From assembly GCF_000614125.1 (NCBI RefSeq), contig NZ_BAKJ01000046.1, positions 1 through 33,108 of the forward strand: a stretch of 33,108 bases of DNA, in the 5' to 3' direction. This DNA comes from Bacteroides rodentium JCM 16496. GTDB taxonomy: Bacteria; Bacteroidota; Bacteroidia; Bacteroidales; Bacteroidaceae. Positions within the stretch are counted from its first letter, which is position 1. Every line of letters begins with the position of its first letter. This document shows, one piece after another, positions 17,436 to 24,949 of the stretch. The translations under genes and the position numbers were made by a program. The notes under the pieces are model-generated. The model was not told where the DNA came from. It searched no databases and worked only from the letters and a program-made list of their open reading frames with translations.

Positions 17436-18863
17436 TTAGTCGGATATGTTATAAAGCTTCAACTTGTTGTACAGCGTTTTGCGGTCAATGCCCAACAGTT
17501 GTGCAGCGCGGCTCTTGTTGTTTCCCGTCTGCCGCAAGGCTTCGATGATTTGATGCTTCTCTGCCTCCTCATTGCGAAGAGGGATACCGATGATGGCCGG
17601 TGTGGGTTCTTTCAGTTCATTCAGTTCGTTGATAGTAATGAATTTGCCTTGTGCCAGCAGGGTTGCACGGCGTACCATATTCTTCATTTGGCGTAGATTG
17701 CCGGGCCAGGGATATTCCAATAGGGCGCGGGATGCCTTGTCGTCAAAGCCGGTCAGTTGCTTGTCCATTTCGCGGTTGGCCTGGTCCAGAAAGAAATTGG
17801 CAAAGAGCAGGATGTCTTCACGGCGGTCTTTAAGTTGCGGCATACGTAGGGTGAATTCATTGATACGGTGATATAAATCTTCACGGAACGCCCCTTTTTC
17901 GATGGCTTGCTCCAGATTTTCGTTGGTGGCGGATACCAGACGTACATCCACGCTTATCTCTTTGTTTGAACCTACCGGACGTATCTTGCGCTCTTGCAAA
18001 GCACGCAGCAACTGTATTTGCACTTCATAGCTCAGATTGCCTATCTCATCCAGGAAGATGGTACCGCCGTTGGCTTCGACGAAAGCGCCCGTTTTGTCGG
18101 TCAGTGCGCCGGTAAAGGCCCCCTTTATGTGCCCGAAGAACTCCGAAGCGGCCAATTCTTTGGGAATAGAACCGCAGTCGATGGCTACAAACGGCTGGTC
18201 GGCACGCTTGCTGAGCTGGTGGATGCGGTGGGCTACGTATTCTTTGCCCGTTCCGCTGGCGCCATTGATGAGTACGGACATATTGGTAGGTGAAACCAGT
18301 TTCACATAATTGTAGAGTTGTTTGGCTGCGTCGCTCTCTCCCTCGAGGAAGTCGGAGGAGGACAATGAGCCTTCTGCACCCTTCAGAGGCTGATTCTTCA
18401 TCTTGTCGGAATGCATCGTCTGTTTGGGTGAAACGGATGGTCTGTTTGGGGTAAACGCATCATCTGTTCGGGACGAATGCATCATCTGTTTCAAAGCGGA
18501 GGATGATGCATTCAAGGCTTCGCCTATTTTTTTCAGTAATTCGTCCGGATTCACGGGCTTGGCAATGTAATCGCAGGCTCCCAGTTTCATGGCTTGGACG
18601 GCCGACTGTATGTCAGCGTATCCCGTCATGATGATAAGCGGTATTTGCAGGCCGTGTTCGCCCAGCCATTTCAATAAGTCAATGCCATCCTTGTCGGGCA
18701 GGCGCAGGTCAGACAATATCAAGTCTACGGTTTCCGACTCAATATGTTTTTGAGCACGGGCAATGCTGCTGGCGGAGGTTACTTGGAAACCTTTTTTGCC
18801 GAGCCATGTTTTTAGCATCATGCCGTAAGTAATATCATCTTCTACAATTAATATGGATGTCAT
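17436..18863 (-). CDS. NtrC-family sigma-54-dependent response regulator
   Basis: 475 aa. A receiver domain (residues 1-118) has phospho-acceptor D52 (LSDLRLPDKDG) and K102 (AKP). A 50-residue linker (about 120-170) is low in complexity. The AAA+ domain has Walker A GASGTGKE (201-208), the sigma-54 contact loop GAFTGA (248-253), Walker B TIFLDE (268-273) and the arginine region FREDLYHR. A Fis-type helix-turn-helix (about 437-472, NKSRAAQLLGIDRKTLYNKL) ends it. Such proteins open sigma-54 promoter complexes after phosphorylation. No kinase gene is adjacent; the nearest is the hybrid kinase at 22554. Its probable target is the small secreted-protein gene directly downstream, given the sites between them, but this is inference. 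The frame is intact. Confidence 0.96.
   Translation of the reverse strand: MTSILIVEDDITYGMMLKTWLGKKGFQVTSASSIARAQKHIESETVDLILSDLRLPDKDGIDLLKWLGEHGLQIPLIIMTGYADIQSAVQAMKLGACDYIAKPVNPDELLKKIGEALNASSSALKQMMHSSRTDDAFTPNRPSVSPKQTMHSDKMKNQPLKGAEGSLSSSDFLEGESDAAKQLYNYVKLVSPTNMSVLINGASGTGKEYVAHRIHQLSKRADQPFVAIDCGSIPKELAASEFFGHIKGAFTGALTDKTGAFVEANGGTIFLDEIGNLSYEVQIQLLRALQERKIRPVGSNKEISVDVRLVSATNENLEQAIEKGAFREDLYHRINEFTLRMPQLKDRREDILLFANFFLDQANREMDKQLTGFDDKASRALLEYPWPGNLRQMKNMVRRATLLAQGKFITINELNELKEPTPAIIGIPLRNEEAEKHQIIEALRQTGNNKSRAAQLLGIDRKTLYNKLKLYNISD
18413..18500. repeat. Four 22-bp tandem repeats inside the regulator linker
   Basis: Units begin at 18413, 18435, 18457 and 18479, exactly 22 bases apart. 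On the plus strand they start GCATCGTCTGTTTGGG, GGATGGTCTGTTTGGG, GCATCATCTGTTCGGG and GCATCATCTGTTTC; the fourth decays at its 3' end. Because 22 is not a multiple of three, each unit is read in a different frame, and only units one and four give the same motif (MHS). They encode the linker between the receiver and AAA+ domains. Confidence 0.8.
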
Positions 18864-18893
18864 TGCTTTAGCCTTTTATCTCTTTTATGTAGG

Positions 18894-18901
18894 CAAAGGT
18901 A
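18894..18901 (-). promoter_or_regulatory. Candidate -7 promoter element for the NtrC-type regulator
   Basis: TACCTTTG on the minus strand matches TAnnTTTG and ends 30 bases upstream of the regulator's ATG at 18863. No -33 element with normal spacing was seen. Confidence 0.45.
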
Positions 18902-18922
18902 AGTGCTTTTGTCTGATTTTAG

Positions 18923-18930
18923 TATATTTG
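18923..18930 (+). promoter_or_regulatory. Candidate -7 promoter element for the cyclophilin gene
   Basis: TATATTTG matches TAnnTTTG, 26 bases upstream of the ATG at 18957, in the short divergent gap shared with the NtrC-type regulator. TTTG at 18908-18911 is too close to be its normal -33 partner. Confidence 0.5.
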
Positions 18931-18956
18931 CAAACTTAAATTAAATAAAAAACAAA

Positions 18957-19796
18957 ATGAAAAGAAATCTTATTGTATTATTAACTATACTGGTTTGCGC
19001 TCTGACTGCTTGCAAGCCGGGACAAAAGAAAGAGGAAGATATGGAAAAAGAAACGAAGCTGAAGATTGAAACAAGTGCGGGTGACATCATCGTGAAACTG
19101 TATAATGAAACCCCGAAACATCGTGATAACTTTATCAAGCTGGTGGAAGACGGCACGTATGAAGGTACGCTGTTCCACCGTGTCATCAAGGACTTTATGA
19201 TACAGGCTGGTGACCCGGAATCGAAGAAGGCTCCGAAAGGCAAGATGCTGGGGGCAGGCGACGTGGGTTATACCGTTCCTGCCGAATTTGTTTATCCGAA
19301 GTATTTTCACAAAAAAGGTGCTTTGTCGGCTGCACGCCAGGGTGATGAGGTGAACCCCGACAAGGCATCATCCGGCTGCCAGTTCTACATTGTGACCGGA
19401 AAAGTGTATAATGACTCTACCTTGCTGGGGATGGAACAGCAGATGAATCAGATGCGCCTGAACAATGCTTTCAATGCATTGGCCCAGAAGCATATGAAGG
19501 AAATCTACAAGATGCGCAAGAATAATGACCAGGACGGTCTGATGGATTTGCAAGATTCCTTGATTGCGCAGGCAGAGGCTCAGGTTGCCAAGGAACCGGA
19601 GTTCAAGTTTACCCCCGAGCAGGTGAAGGCTTATACTACCGTGGGCGGTACTCCGCATTTGGACGGTGCATATACCGTGTTCGGTGAAGTGCTGGAAGGT
19701 ATGGATATTGTTGATAAAATACAGAAGGTCAAGACTGACCGTAACGACCGTCCCGAAGAGGATGTGGTTATTAAAAAAGTGACAGTGATAGATTGA
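18957..19796 (+). CDS. Cyclophilin-type peptidyl-prolyl isomerase lipoprotein
   Basis: 279 aa. The lipobox LTAC near residue 19 marks an exported lipoprotein, so it assists folding outside the cytoplasm. Cyclophilin motifs: KIETSAGDIIVKLYNETPKH, TLFHRVIKDFMIQAGDP (catalytic Arg in FHR), GALSAARQGDEVNPDKASSGCQFYI and GTPHLDGAYTVFGEVLEGMDIVDKI. It catalyses cis-trans isomerisation of prolyl bonds. A helical insertion of about 75 residues, rich in Met, Gln and charged residues (from GKVYND to QVKAYTTVG), splits the fold between the QFYI strand and the HLDG loop, which explains its length relative to a 165-residue minimal cyclophilin. It is followed after 24 bases by the M16 peptidase on the same strand, suggesting an envelope-protein quality-control pair. 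Confidence 0.93.
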   Translation: MKRNLIVLLTILVCALTACKPGQKKEEDMEKETKLKIETSAGDIIVKLYNETPKHRDNFIKLVEDGTYEGTLFHRVIKDFMIQAGDPESKKAPKGKMLGAGDVGYTVPAEFVYPKYFHKKGALSAARQGDEVNPDKASSGCQFYIVTGKVYNDSTLLGMEQQMNQMRLNNAFNALAQKHMKEIYKMRKNNDQDGLMDLQDSLIAQAEAQVAKEPEFKFTPEQVKAYTTVGGTPHLDGAYTVFGEVLEGMDIVDKIQKVKTDRNDRPEEDVVIKKVTVID

Positions 19797-19820
19797 TGAT
19801 AGATTCTGTCATTCCATTTT

Positions 19821-21056
19821 ATGAAGATAAACAAAAAGATATTTGACAACGGTCTGCGCCTGGTGCACAATGAGGACACCAGCACGCAGATGGTTGCCTT
19901 GAATATTGTTTATGACGTGGGTGCCCGTGACGAACATCCCGAGCATACGGGCTTTGCCCATCTGTTCGAGCATCTGATGTTCGGAGGTTCGGCGCATATT
20001 CCTGATTATGACGCTCCTTTGCAACTGGCAGGCGGGGAGAATAATGCATGGACCAATAATGATATAACCAATTACTACCTGACGGTTCCAAAATCGAATG
20101 TGGAAACCGGCTTCTGGCTGGAGTCCGACCGTATGCTGGAACTGGCATTCAGTGAGCAAAGTCTTGAAGTGCAGCGTGCGGTAGTGATGGAGGAATTTAA
20201 ACAACGTTGCTTGAACCAGCCGTATGGTGATGTGGGACATCTGCTTCGTCCTTTGGCTTATCAGACGCATCCTTATCGCTGGCCTACTATCGGGAAAGAC
20301 CTCTCTCACATTGCCAATGCCACGCTGGATGAGGTAAAGGAATTCTTTTTTCGTTTTTATGCACCTAATAATGCAGTGCTGGCCGTTACCGGAAATATTT
20401 CGTGGGAAGAAACGGTTAGGTTGACAGAAAAATGGTTTGCTCCCATTCCCCGTAGGAATGTGCCCGTAAGGCAATTACCGCAAGAAGTTGTACAGACGGC
20501 GGAACGCCGGCAGACGGTGGAACGGAATGTTCCTCTGGATGCTCTGTTCATGGCTTATCACATGTGCAGCCGTGAGGATGCCGATTATTATGCCTTCGAT
20601 ATTCTGTCGGATATTCTGAGCAATGGACGTTCCAGTCGCTTGACCCGCAGGCTGGTGCAGGAACAAAAGCTCTTTTCCAGTCTCGATGCCTATATCTCCG
20701 GTACACGGGATGCCGGACTGCTGCACATCAGCGGCAAGCCTTCGGCAGGCGTATCTTTGGAGCAGGCTGAGGCTGCTGTCCGCAAGGAGTTGGAAGAGCT
20801 GAAGCAAGGATTGGTAGGCGAGCAGGAACTGGAAAAAGTGAAGAACAAATTTGAATCTACACAGATATTCGGCAACATCAATTATCTGAATGTAGCTACC
20901 AACCTTGCCTGGTTTGAACTGACCGGGCAGGCGGAAGATATAGACCGTGAAGTGGACAATTACCGTGTTGTGACGGCAGAACAGCTTCACAGGGTGGCAC
21001 AACAGACGTTCCGTGATGAAAACGGGATTGTGCTCTATTACCAAAAAGAGAATTAG
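19821..21056 (+). CDS. M16-family zinc metallopeptidase
   Basis: 411 aa, the size of a single two-domain M16 subunit. The inverted zinc motif HLFEH gives ligands H47 and H51 and catalytic E50, and a further Glu in VVMEEFKQR (about residue 127) is the expected third ligand. The second domain carries SRLTRRLVQEQKLFSSLDAYIS, the conserved R/Y-bearing region of active-chain M16 enzymes. No signal peptide is evident at this start (MKINKKIFDNGLRLV), so a cytoplasmic location is likely unless the start is wrong. M16 enzymes degrade short peptides held in a closed chamber. It is probably co-transcribed with the upstream cyclophilin lipoprotein. The frame is intact. Confidence 0.93.
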   Translation: MKINKKIFDNGLRLVHNEDTSTQMVALNIVYDVGARDEHPEHTGFAHLFEHLMFGGSAHIPDYDAPLQLAGGENNAWTNNDITNYYLTVPKSNVETGFWLESDRMLELAFSEQSLEVQRAVVMEEFKQRCLNQPYGDVGHLLRPLAYQTHPYRWPTIGKDLSHIANATLDEVKEFFFRFYAPNNAVLAVTGNISWEETVRLTEKWFAPIPRRNVPVRQLPQEVVQTAERRQTVERNVPLDALFMAYHMCSREDADYYAFDILSDILSNGRSSRLTRRLVQEQKLFSSLDAYISGTRDAGLLHISGKPSAGVSLEQAEAAVRKELEELKQGLVGEQELEKVKNKFESTQIFGNINYLNVATNLAWFELTGQAEDIDREVDNYRVVTAEQLHRVAQQTFRDENGIVLYYQKEN

Positions 21057-21083
21057 GACAATTAGTGCCCTTCGTCTTACCTG

Positions 21084-21149
21084 CTCCCTGTCTGCTCCTT
21101 ATCAACTCCCTGCCAAGTCCTGCTTTATAGATACGGAGCAGATAGGGAG
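21084..21149. repeat. 15-bp inverted repeat between peptidase and MATE genes
   Basis: CTCCCTGTCTGCTCC (21084-21098) is complementary, with one mismatch, to GGAGCAGATAGGGAG (21135-21149), with 36 bases between. The left side also contains a reiterated CTGCTCC unit. No T-tract follows, so it is not a classic terminator. It resembles in plan the other inverted repeats in this window. Confidence 0.65.
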
Positions 21150-21205
21150 AAGATGAGGATGTGAATAGAAGAAAACGGAAAAATAGAACAAAAAGAGCTC
21201 CTGGT

Positions 21206-22549
21206 ATGAGAAATTCATTTGATACGTATAAGCAGCACTACAAAGCATTGCTTCTCCTGGGGCTGCCCATTGTGGTGGGGCAGCTGGGAGTCATTGTGCT
21301 TGGTTTTGCCGATACGCTGATGATTGGGCATCACAGCACGGAAGAGCTGGGTGCCGCTTCTTTCGTAAACAATCTGTTTACTCTCTGTATTATTTTCAGT
21401 ACGGGATTCAGCTACGGGCTGACCCCGGTTGTGGGAGGCTTCTACGGTAACCGCCGTTTTGCCGAGGCCGGACAGGCGTTACGGTGCAGCCTGGTGGCCA
21501 ATGTGCTGGTAGCTTTACTGTTGACTCTTGTCATGACCGTTCTGTATTTTAATGTAGAACGGTTGGGGCAACCCGAAGAATTGATGCCTCTAATCAAGCC
21601 TTATTACCTGGTGTTGCTGGCTTCATTGGTCTTTGTTATGTTGTTCAACGGTTTCAAACAGTTCACGGACGGCATCACCGATACCAAGACGGCCATGTGG
21701 ATTCTGCTCGGCGGGAATGCGCTCAATATCATAGGAAATTATATTCTCATCAATGGAAAGCTGGGCTTCTCGGAGATGGGACTACTTGGAGCAGGTATCA
21801 GTACCCTATTCTTCCGTATTGTGATGGTAGCGGTTTTTGCGGTGATTGTGCTCCGCGACCGTCGGTTTATCCGTTATAGGCTTGGCTTCATGCGGCTGGG
21901 ATGGTCGACGCCGATGTTCAGGAAACTCAATGCATTGGGCTGGCCTGTCGGTATGCAGATGGGTATGGAGACGGCTTCCTTTAGTCTTAGCACCATCATG
22001 GTGGGCTGGCTGGGGACTCTCGCGTTGGCATCACACCGGATTATGCTGACTATCTCCCAGTTTACCTTTATGATGTTTTACGGTATGGGGGCGGCGGTTG
22101 CCGTGCGTGTCAGCAACTTTAAAGGGCAGGGAGACGGATTGAATGTGCGCCGTTCGGCGTATGCAGGTTTCCACATTATCTTTTGTATGGGAGTGGTGTT
22201 GCTGAGCATCGTTTTTTCGCTTCGTGGTCAGGTGGGCGGATGGTTTACGGACAATGTGGAGGTGTCCGCCATGGTTGCTTCCCTCTTCTTCCCGTTCCTG
22301 GTTTACCAGTTCGGTGATGGGTTGCAGATTAACTTTGCCAATGCCCTGCGTGGCATCTCGGATGTGAAACCGATGATGATCATTGCATTTATATCCTATT
22401 TTGTTATATCTTTGCCCGTAGGGTACCTCTGCGGTTTCATCTTCGGCTGGGGACTGACGGGAGTCTGGATGGCTTTCCCGTTCGGACTGACCAGTGCGGG
22501 GCTGATGCTGTGGCTGAGATTCCGTAAACAGACCAGGGAAAGGATTTGA
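21206..22549 (+). CDS. MATE-family multidrug/metabolite exporter
   Basis: 447 aa from the ATG at 21206 (MRNSFDTYKQHYK). A GTG at 21161 is in frame but adds 15 highly basic residues unlike the family start. About twelve hydrophobic segments are arranged as two halves, with typical MATE text in the first (GLPIVVGQLGVIVLGFADTLMIG, then SFVNNLF and STGFSYGLTPVVGG) and ALGWPVGMQMGMETASFSLSTIMVGWLG opening the second. Such proteins export cationic compounds or metabolites in exchange for Na+ or H+; the substrate is not predictable. The kinase gene begins 4 bases after its stop, so the two are almost certainly co-transcribed. Confidence 0.93.
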   Translation: MRNSFDTYKQHYKALLLLGLPIVVGQLGVIVLGFADTLMIGHHSTEELGAASFVNNLFTLCIIFSTGFSYGLTPVVGGFYGNRRFAEAGQALRCSLVANVLVALLLTLVMTVLYFNVERLGQPEELMPLIKPYYLVLLASLVFVMLFNGFKQFTDGITDTKTAMWILLGGNALNIIGNYILINGKLGFSEMGLLGAGISTLFFRIVMVAVFAVIVLRDRRFIRYRLGFMRLGWSTPMFRKLNALGWPVGMQMGMETASFSLSTIMVGWLGTLALASHRIMLTISQFTFMMFYGMGAAVAVRVSNFKGQGDGLNVRRSAYAGFHIIFCMGVVLLSIVFSLRGQVGGWFTDNVEVSAMVASLFFPFLVYQFGDGLQINFANALRGISDVKPMMIIAFISYFVISLPVGYLCGFIFGWGLTGVWMAFPFGLTSAGLMLWLRFRKQTRERI

Positions 22550-22553
22550 TAGT

Positions 22554-24843
22554 ATGAATAATGTCTCCAAAGTAAAGATTGCCGCAGGCTACACTTTGTT
22601 GCTGGCGGTATTGTTTTTTTCCTTGTTTTTCGTACACCGGGAAATGGAGAACCTTATTCTTACCGATGACCGCGATGTACAATGGACAGACAGCGTGCTT
22701 GCCTTGATACGCGAGAAGGATACCAACACGATAAAAATGCTGCGCACGCTGAGTGAGGCGAATAACAGCATGGTATCCACCAGTGACATTGAGCAGATAA
22801 TTGCCCGGCAGGACTCGGTAGTGACCCAGCAACGTGTGCAGCACCGTATCATTACACATCGGGATACCGTCGTGACACGCCCTCGGAAGAAGGGGTTTTT
22901 CCGTCGTTTGGGTGAAGTGTTTGTCCCCCCAAAGAAAGATACGGCTATCCAGGTAAAGACCTCCCTTGAATTTGCAACGGATACGGTGATTGAACCTTAT
23001 AATCCGGCCGATTCTTTGCATGAGCAATTGCGTGCCGTGGCCCGGCAGAAAAAAGCTGTAAACACTGTTATACAGCGGCGTAAACGCTATCTGCAACGCT
23101 TGGACCATATGCTGACCGCTCGTATTGACAGCTTGCTGAAAGATTACGAGACGGAAACTCTGCTGCGTGCACGGACGGAAGCCGAGTATCAACAAGCGGT
23201 CCGACGCCGTTCGGCCAAGATTATCAGTGGCATTGCCGTAGGTGCGGTGTTGCTCTCCGCTTTTTTTCTTATTATCATCGGTCGCGACATTGCCCGAAGC
23301 AACCGTTACCGCCGTGAGTTGGAAGAGGCCCGCCGTCGTGCTGAAGATTTGCTTGCTGTCCGTGAAAAACTGATGCTCGCCATTACCCATGATTTCAAAG
23401 CCCCGCTCGGTTCTATTATGGGCTATGCCGACTTGCTTTCCCGTCTGACGGTGGATGAGCGTCAGCGGTTCTATCTGGACAATATGAAAACCTCATCGGA
23501 GCATCTGCTGAAGCTGGTCGTTGATTTGCTCGACTTCCATCGTCTTGATTTGAACAAGGCCGAAGTCAACCGGGTCACCTTTCATCCTTCCCGCCTGCTC
23601 GAAGAGATACACGTCAGTTTCGCACTGCTTACGGCTGCCAAAGGCTGGCGCTTCATTGCGACATTGCCCCGGAGCTGGGTGGTACCTATATTTGCGACCC
23701 CTTGCGTCTGCGCCAGATTATCAACAATTTGCTGTCCAATGCCGTGAAGTTTACGGACCAAGGCAGTATTACCATGACTGCCCGTTACGAGGACCGTCGA
23801 CTGGTAGTTGCCATTGCTGATACGGGTAAAGGTATGGAGCCTGCCGACCGGGAACGTATCTTCCAGGAGTTCACCCGCCTGCCGGGTGCCCAGGGTAAAG
23901 AGGGGTTCGGACTCGGACTTTCCATCGTCCGTATGTTGGTACAGTTGCTTGAAGGCACGATTGATGTAGACAGTGTACCGGGCAAGGGAAGCACTTTCAC
24001 CGTATCTATTCCCATGCCCTTTCTGAATGAAGAACGAAGAATGAAGAATGAAGAATTGCCGTGCGGCGTGACAGCGCAGCCCGATTCTTCATTCTTCATT
24101 CCTCATTCTTCATTAAAAAGAGTGCTCCTTATCGATGATGACCGTATTCAGCTTACTCTTACTGCCGCCATGCTTCAGCAGAGTGGTATAAATTCTGTTT
24201 CTTGCTTGCAACTGGATGAACTGCTGGATGCCTTGCGCACTGCAACCTTTGATGTTCTGCTTACTGATGTGCAGATGCCTGCCATTAATGGTTTTGATTT
24301 ACTGAAACTGCTGCGTGCTTCGAACATACCGCAGGCACAGTCTGTTCCGGTGATTGCTGTCACTGCCCGCAGTGACATGCAGCGTGAGGAATTTACGGTG
24401 CATGGTTTTGCCGGATGCCTGCATAAGCCGTTTACCGTCAGTGAATTGCTGCATGAATTGGATGTGGAGGACAAAGGGGGGGAGGTTACGGAAGTTTCGG
24501 AAACTTCGGCTTGCCCGGGGTATAAATTCTCTTCGCTCACTGCTTTTTCGGTCGATGACCCCGAGGCCGCAAAGTCCATTCTGGAAAGTTTTGTGGCTGA
24601 GACCCGCTCAATGCGGAGCGTTTGCAGAAGGCTGTGGAGAATGAGGATGTGGACGAGATGGCTGCCGTCTCCCACAAAATGATTCCCCTCTTTACGTTGA
24701 TTGGAGCTGCGGAACTGGTTGCATTGCTGAAGCTGTTGGAAACTTCGCATGGAGTGCCTTTTACCGGAGAATTGAAAGAGCGCGCCCTTGCCGCCTTTGT
24801 TCTGATAGAGGATGTCATTGCTCAGGCAACAGCTCTTCCGTAA
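22554..24843 (+). CDS. Hybrid histidine kinase with receiver and HPt domains (frame interrupted twice)
   Basis: 763 aa when two bases are restored. Order: membrane segment (about 9-27), periplasmic region to about 220 with coiled-coil character (VARQKKAVNTVIQRRKRYLQ), second membrane segment (IISGIAVGAVLLSAFFLIII), HisKA with ITHDFKAPLGS and H279, ATPase domain (IINNLLSNAVKFTD, DTGKGM, GFGLGLSIV), a receiver with TDVQMPA and D572, and a C-terminal HPt-like segment with SHKM and H708. Breaks: 23643-23644, where AAAGG to AAAGGG restores KGLALHCDIAPELGGTY; and about 24603-24609, where one base before CTCAATGCG joins SFVAETR to LNAERLQKAVE. The order His-Asp-His predicts a phosphorelay to a separate response regulator; the orphan NtrC-type regulator 3.7 kb away is a candidate. 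A long inverted repeat encodes the kinase-receiver linker. Confidence 0.88.
24026..24114. repeat. 31-bp-arm inverted repeat inside the kinase coding sequence
   Basis: Arms 24026-24056 and 24084-24114 are complementary at 29 of 31 positions around a 27-base loop. Both arms are reiterations of GAATGAA / TTCATTC. They are read in frame as the linker between the ATPase and receiver domains (LNEERRMKNEELP ... SSFFIPHSSL). The mRNA could form a long hairpin here. It resembles intergenic palindromic repeats, but in coding sequence. Confidence 0.85.
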
Positions 24844-24949
24844 TGGGGAACAGAGAAGAATATGTGATTTTTCTTTGTCGGGAACCAAATGTCGAAAGAA
24901 ATTGTTTACTTTGTAGGATTTTTAAATACGATGAAAGATTGACGTTCCG

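Noticed and set aside
18413..18500. 22-bp tandem repeats considered as a CRISPR or mobile repeat
   Set aside because: The units abut without spacers and lie inside an intact reading frame.
22554..24843. Kinase, receiver and HPt as separate genes
   Set aside because: The pieces join in correct domain order with single-base repairs, and no start signals precede the later pieces.
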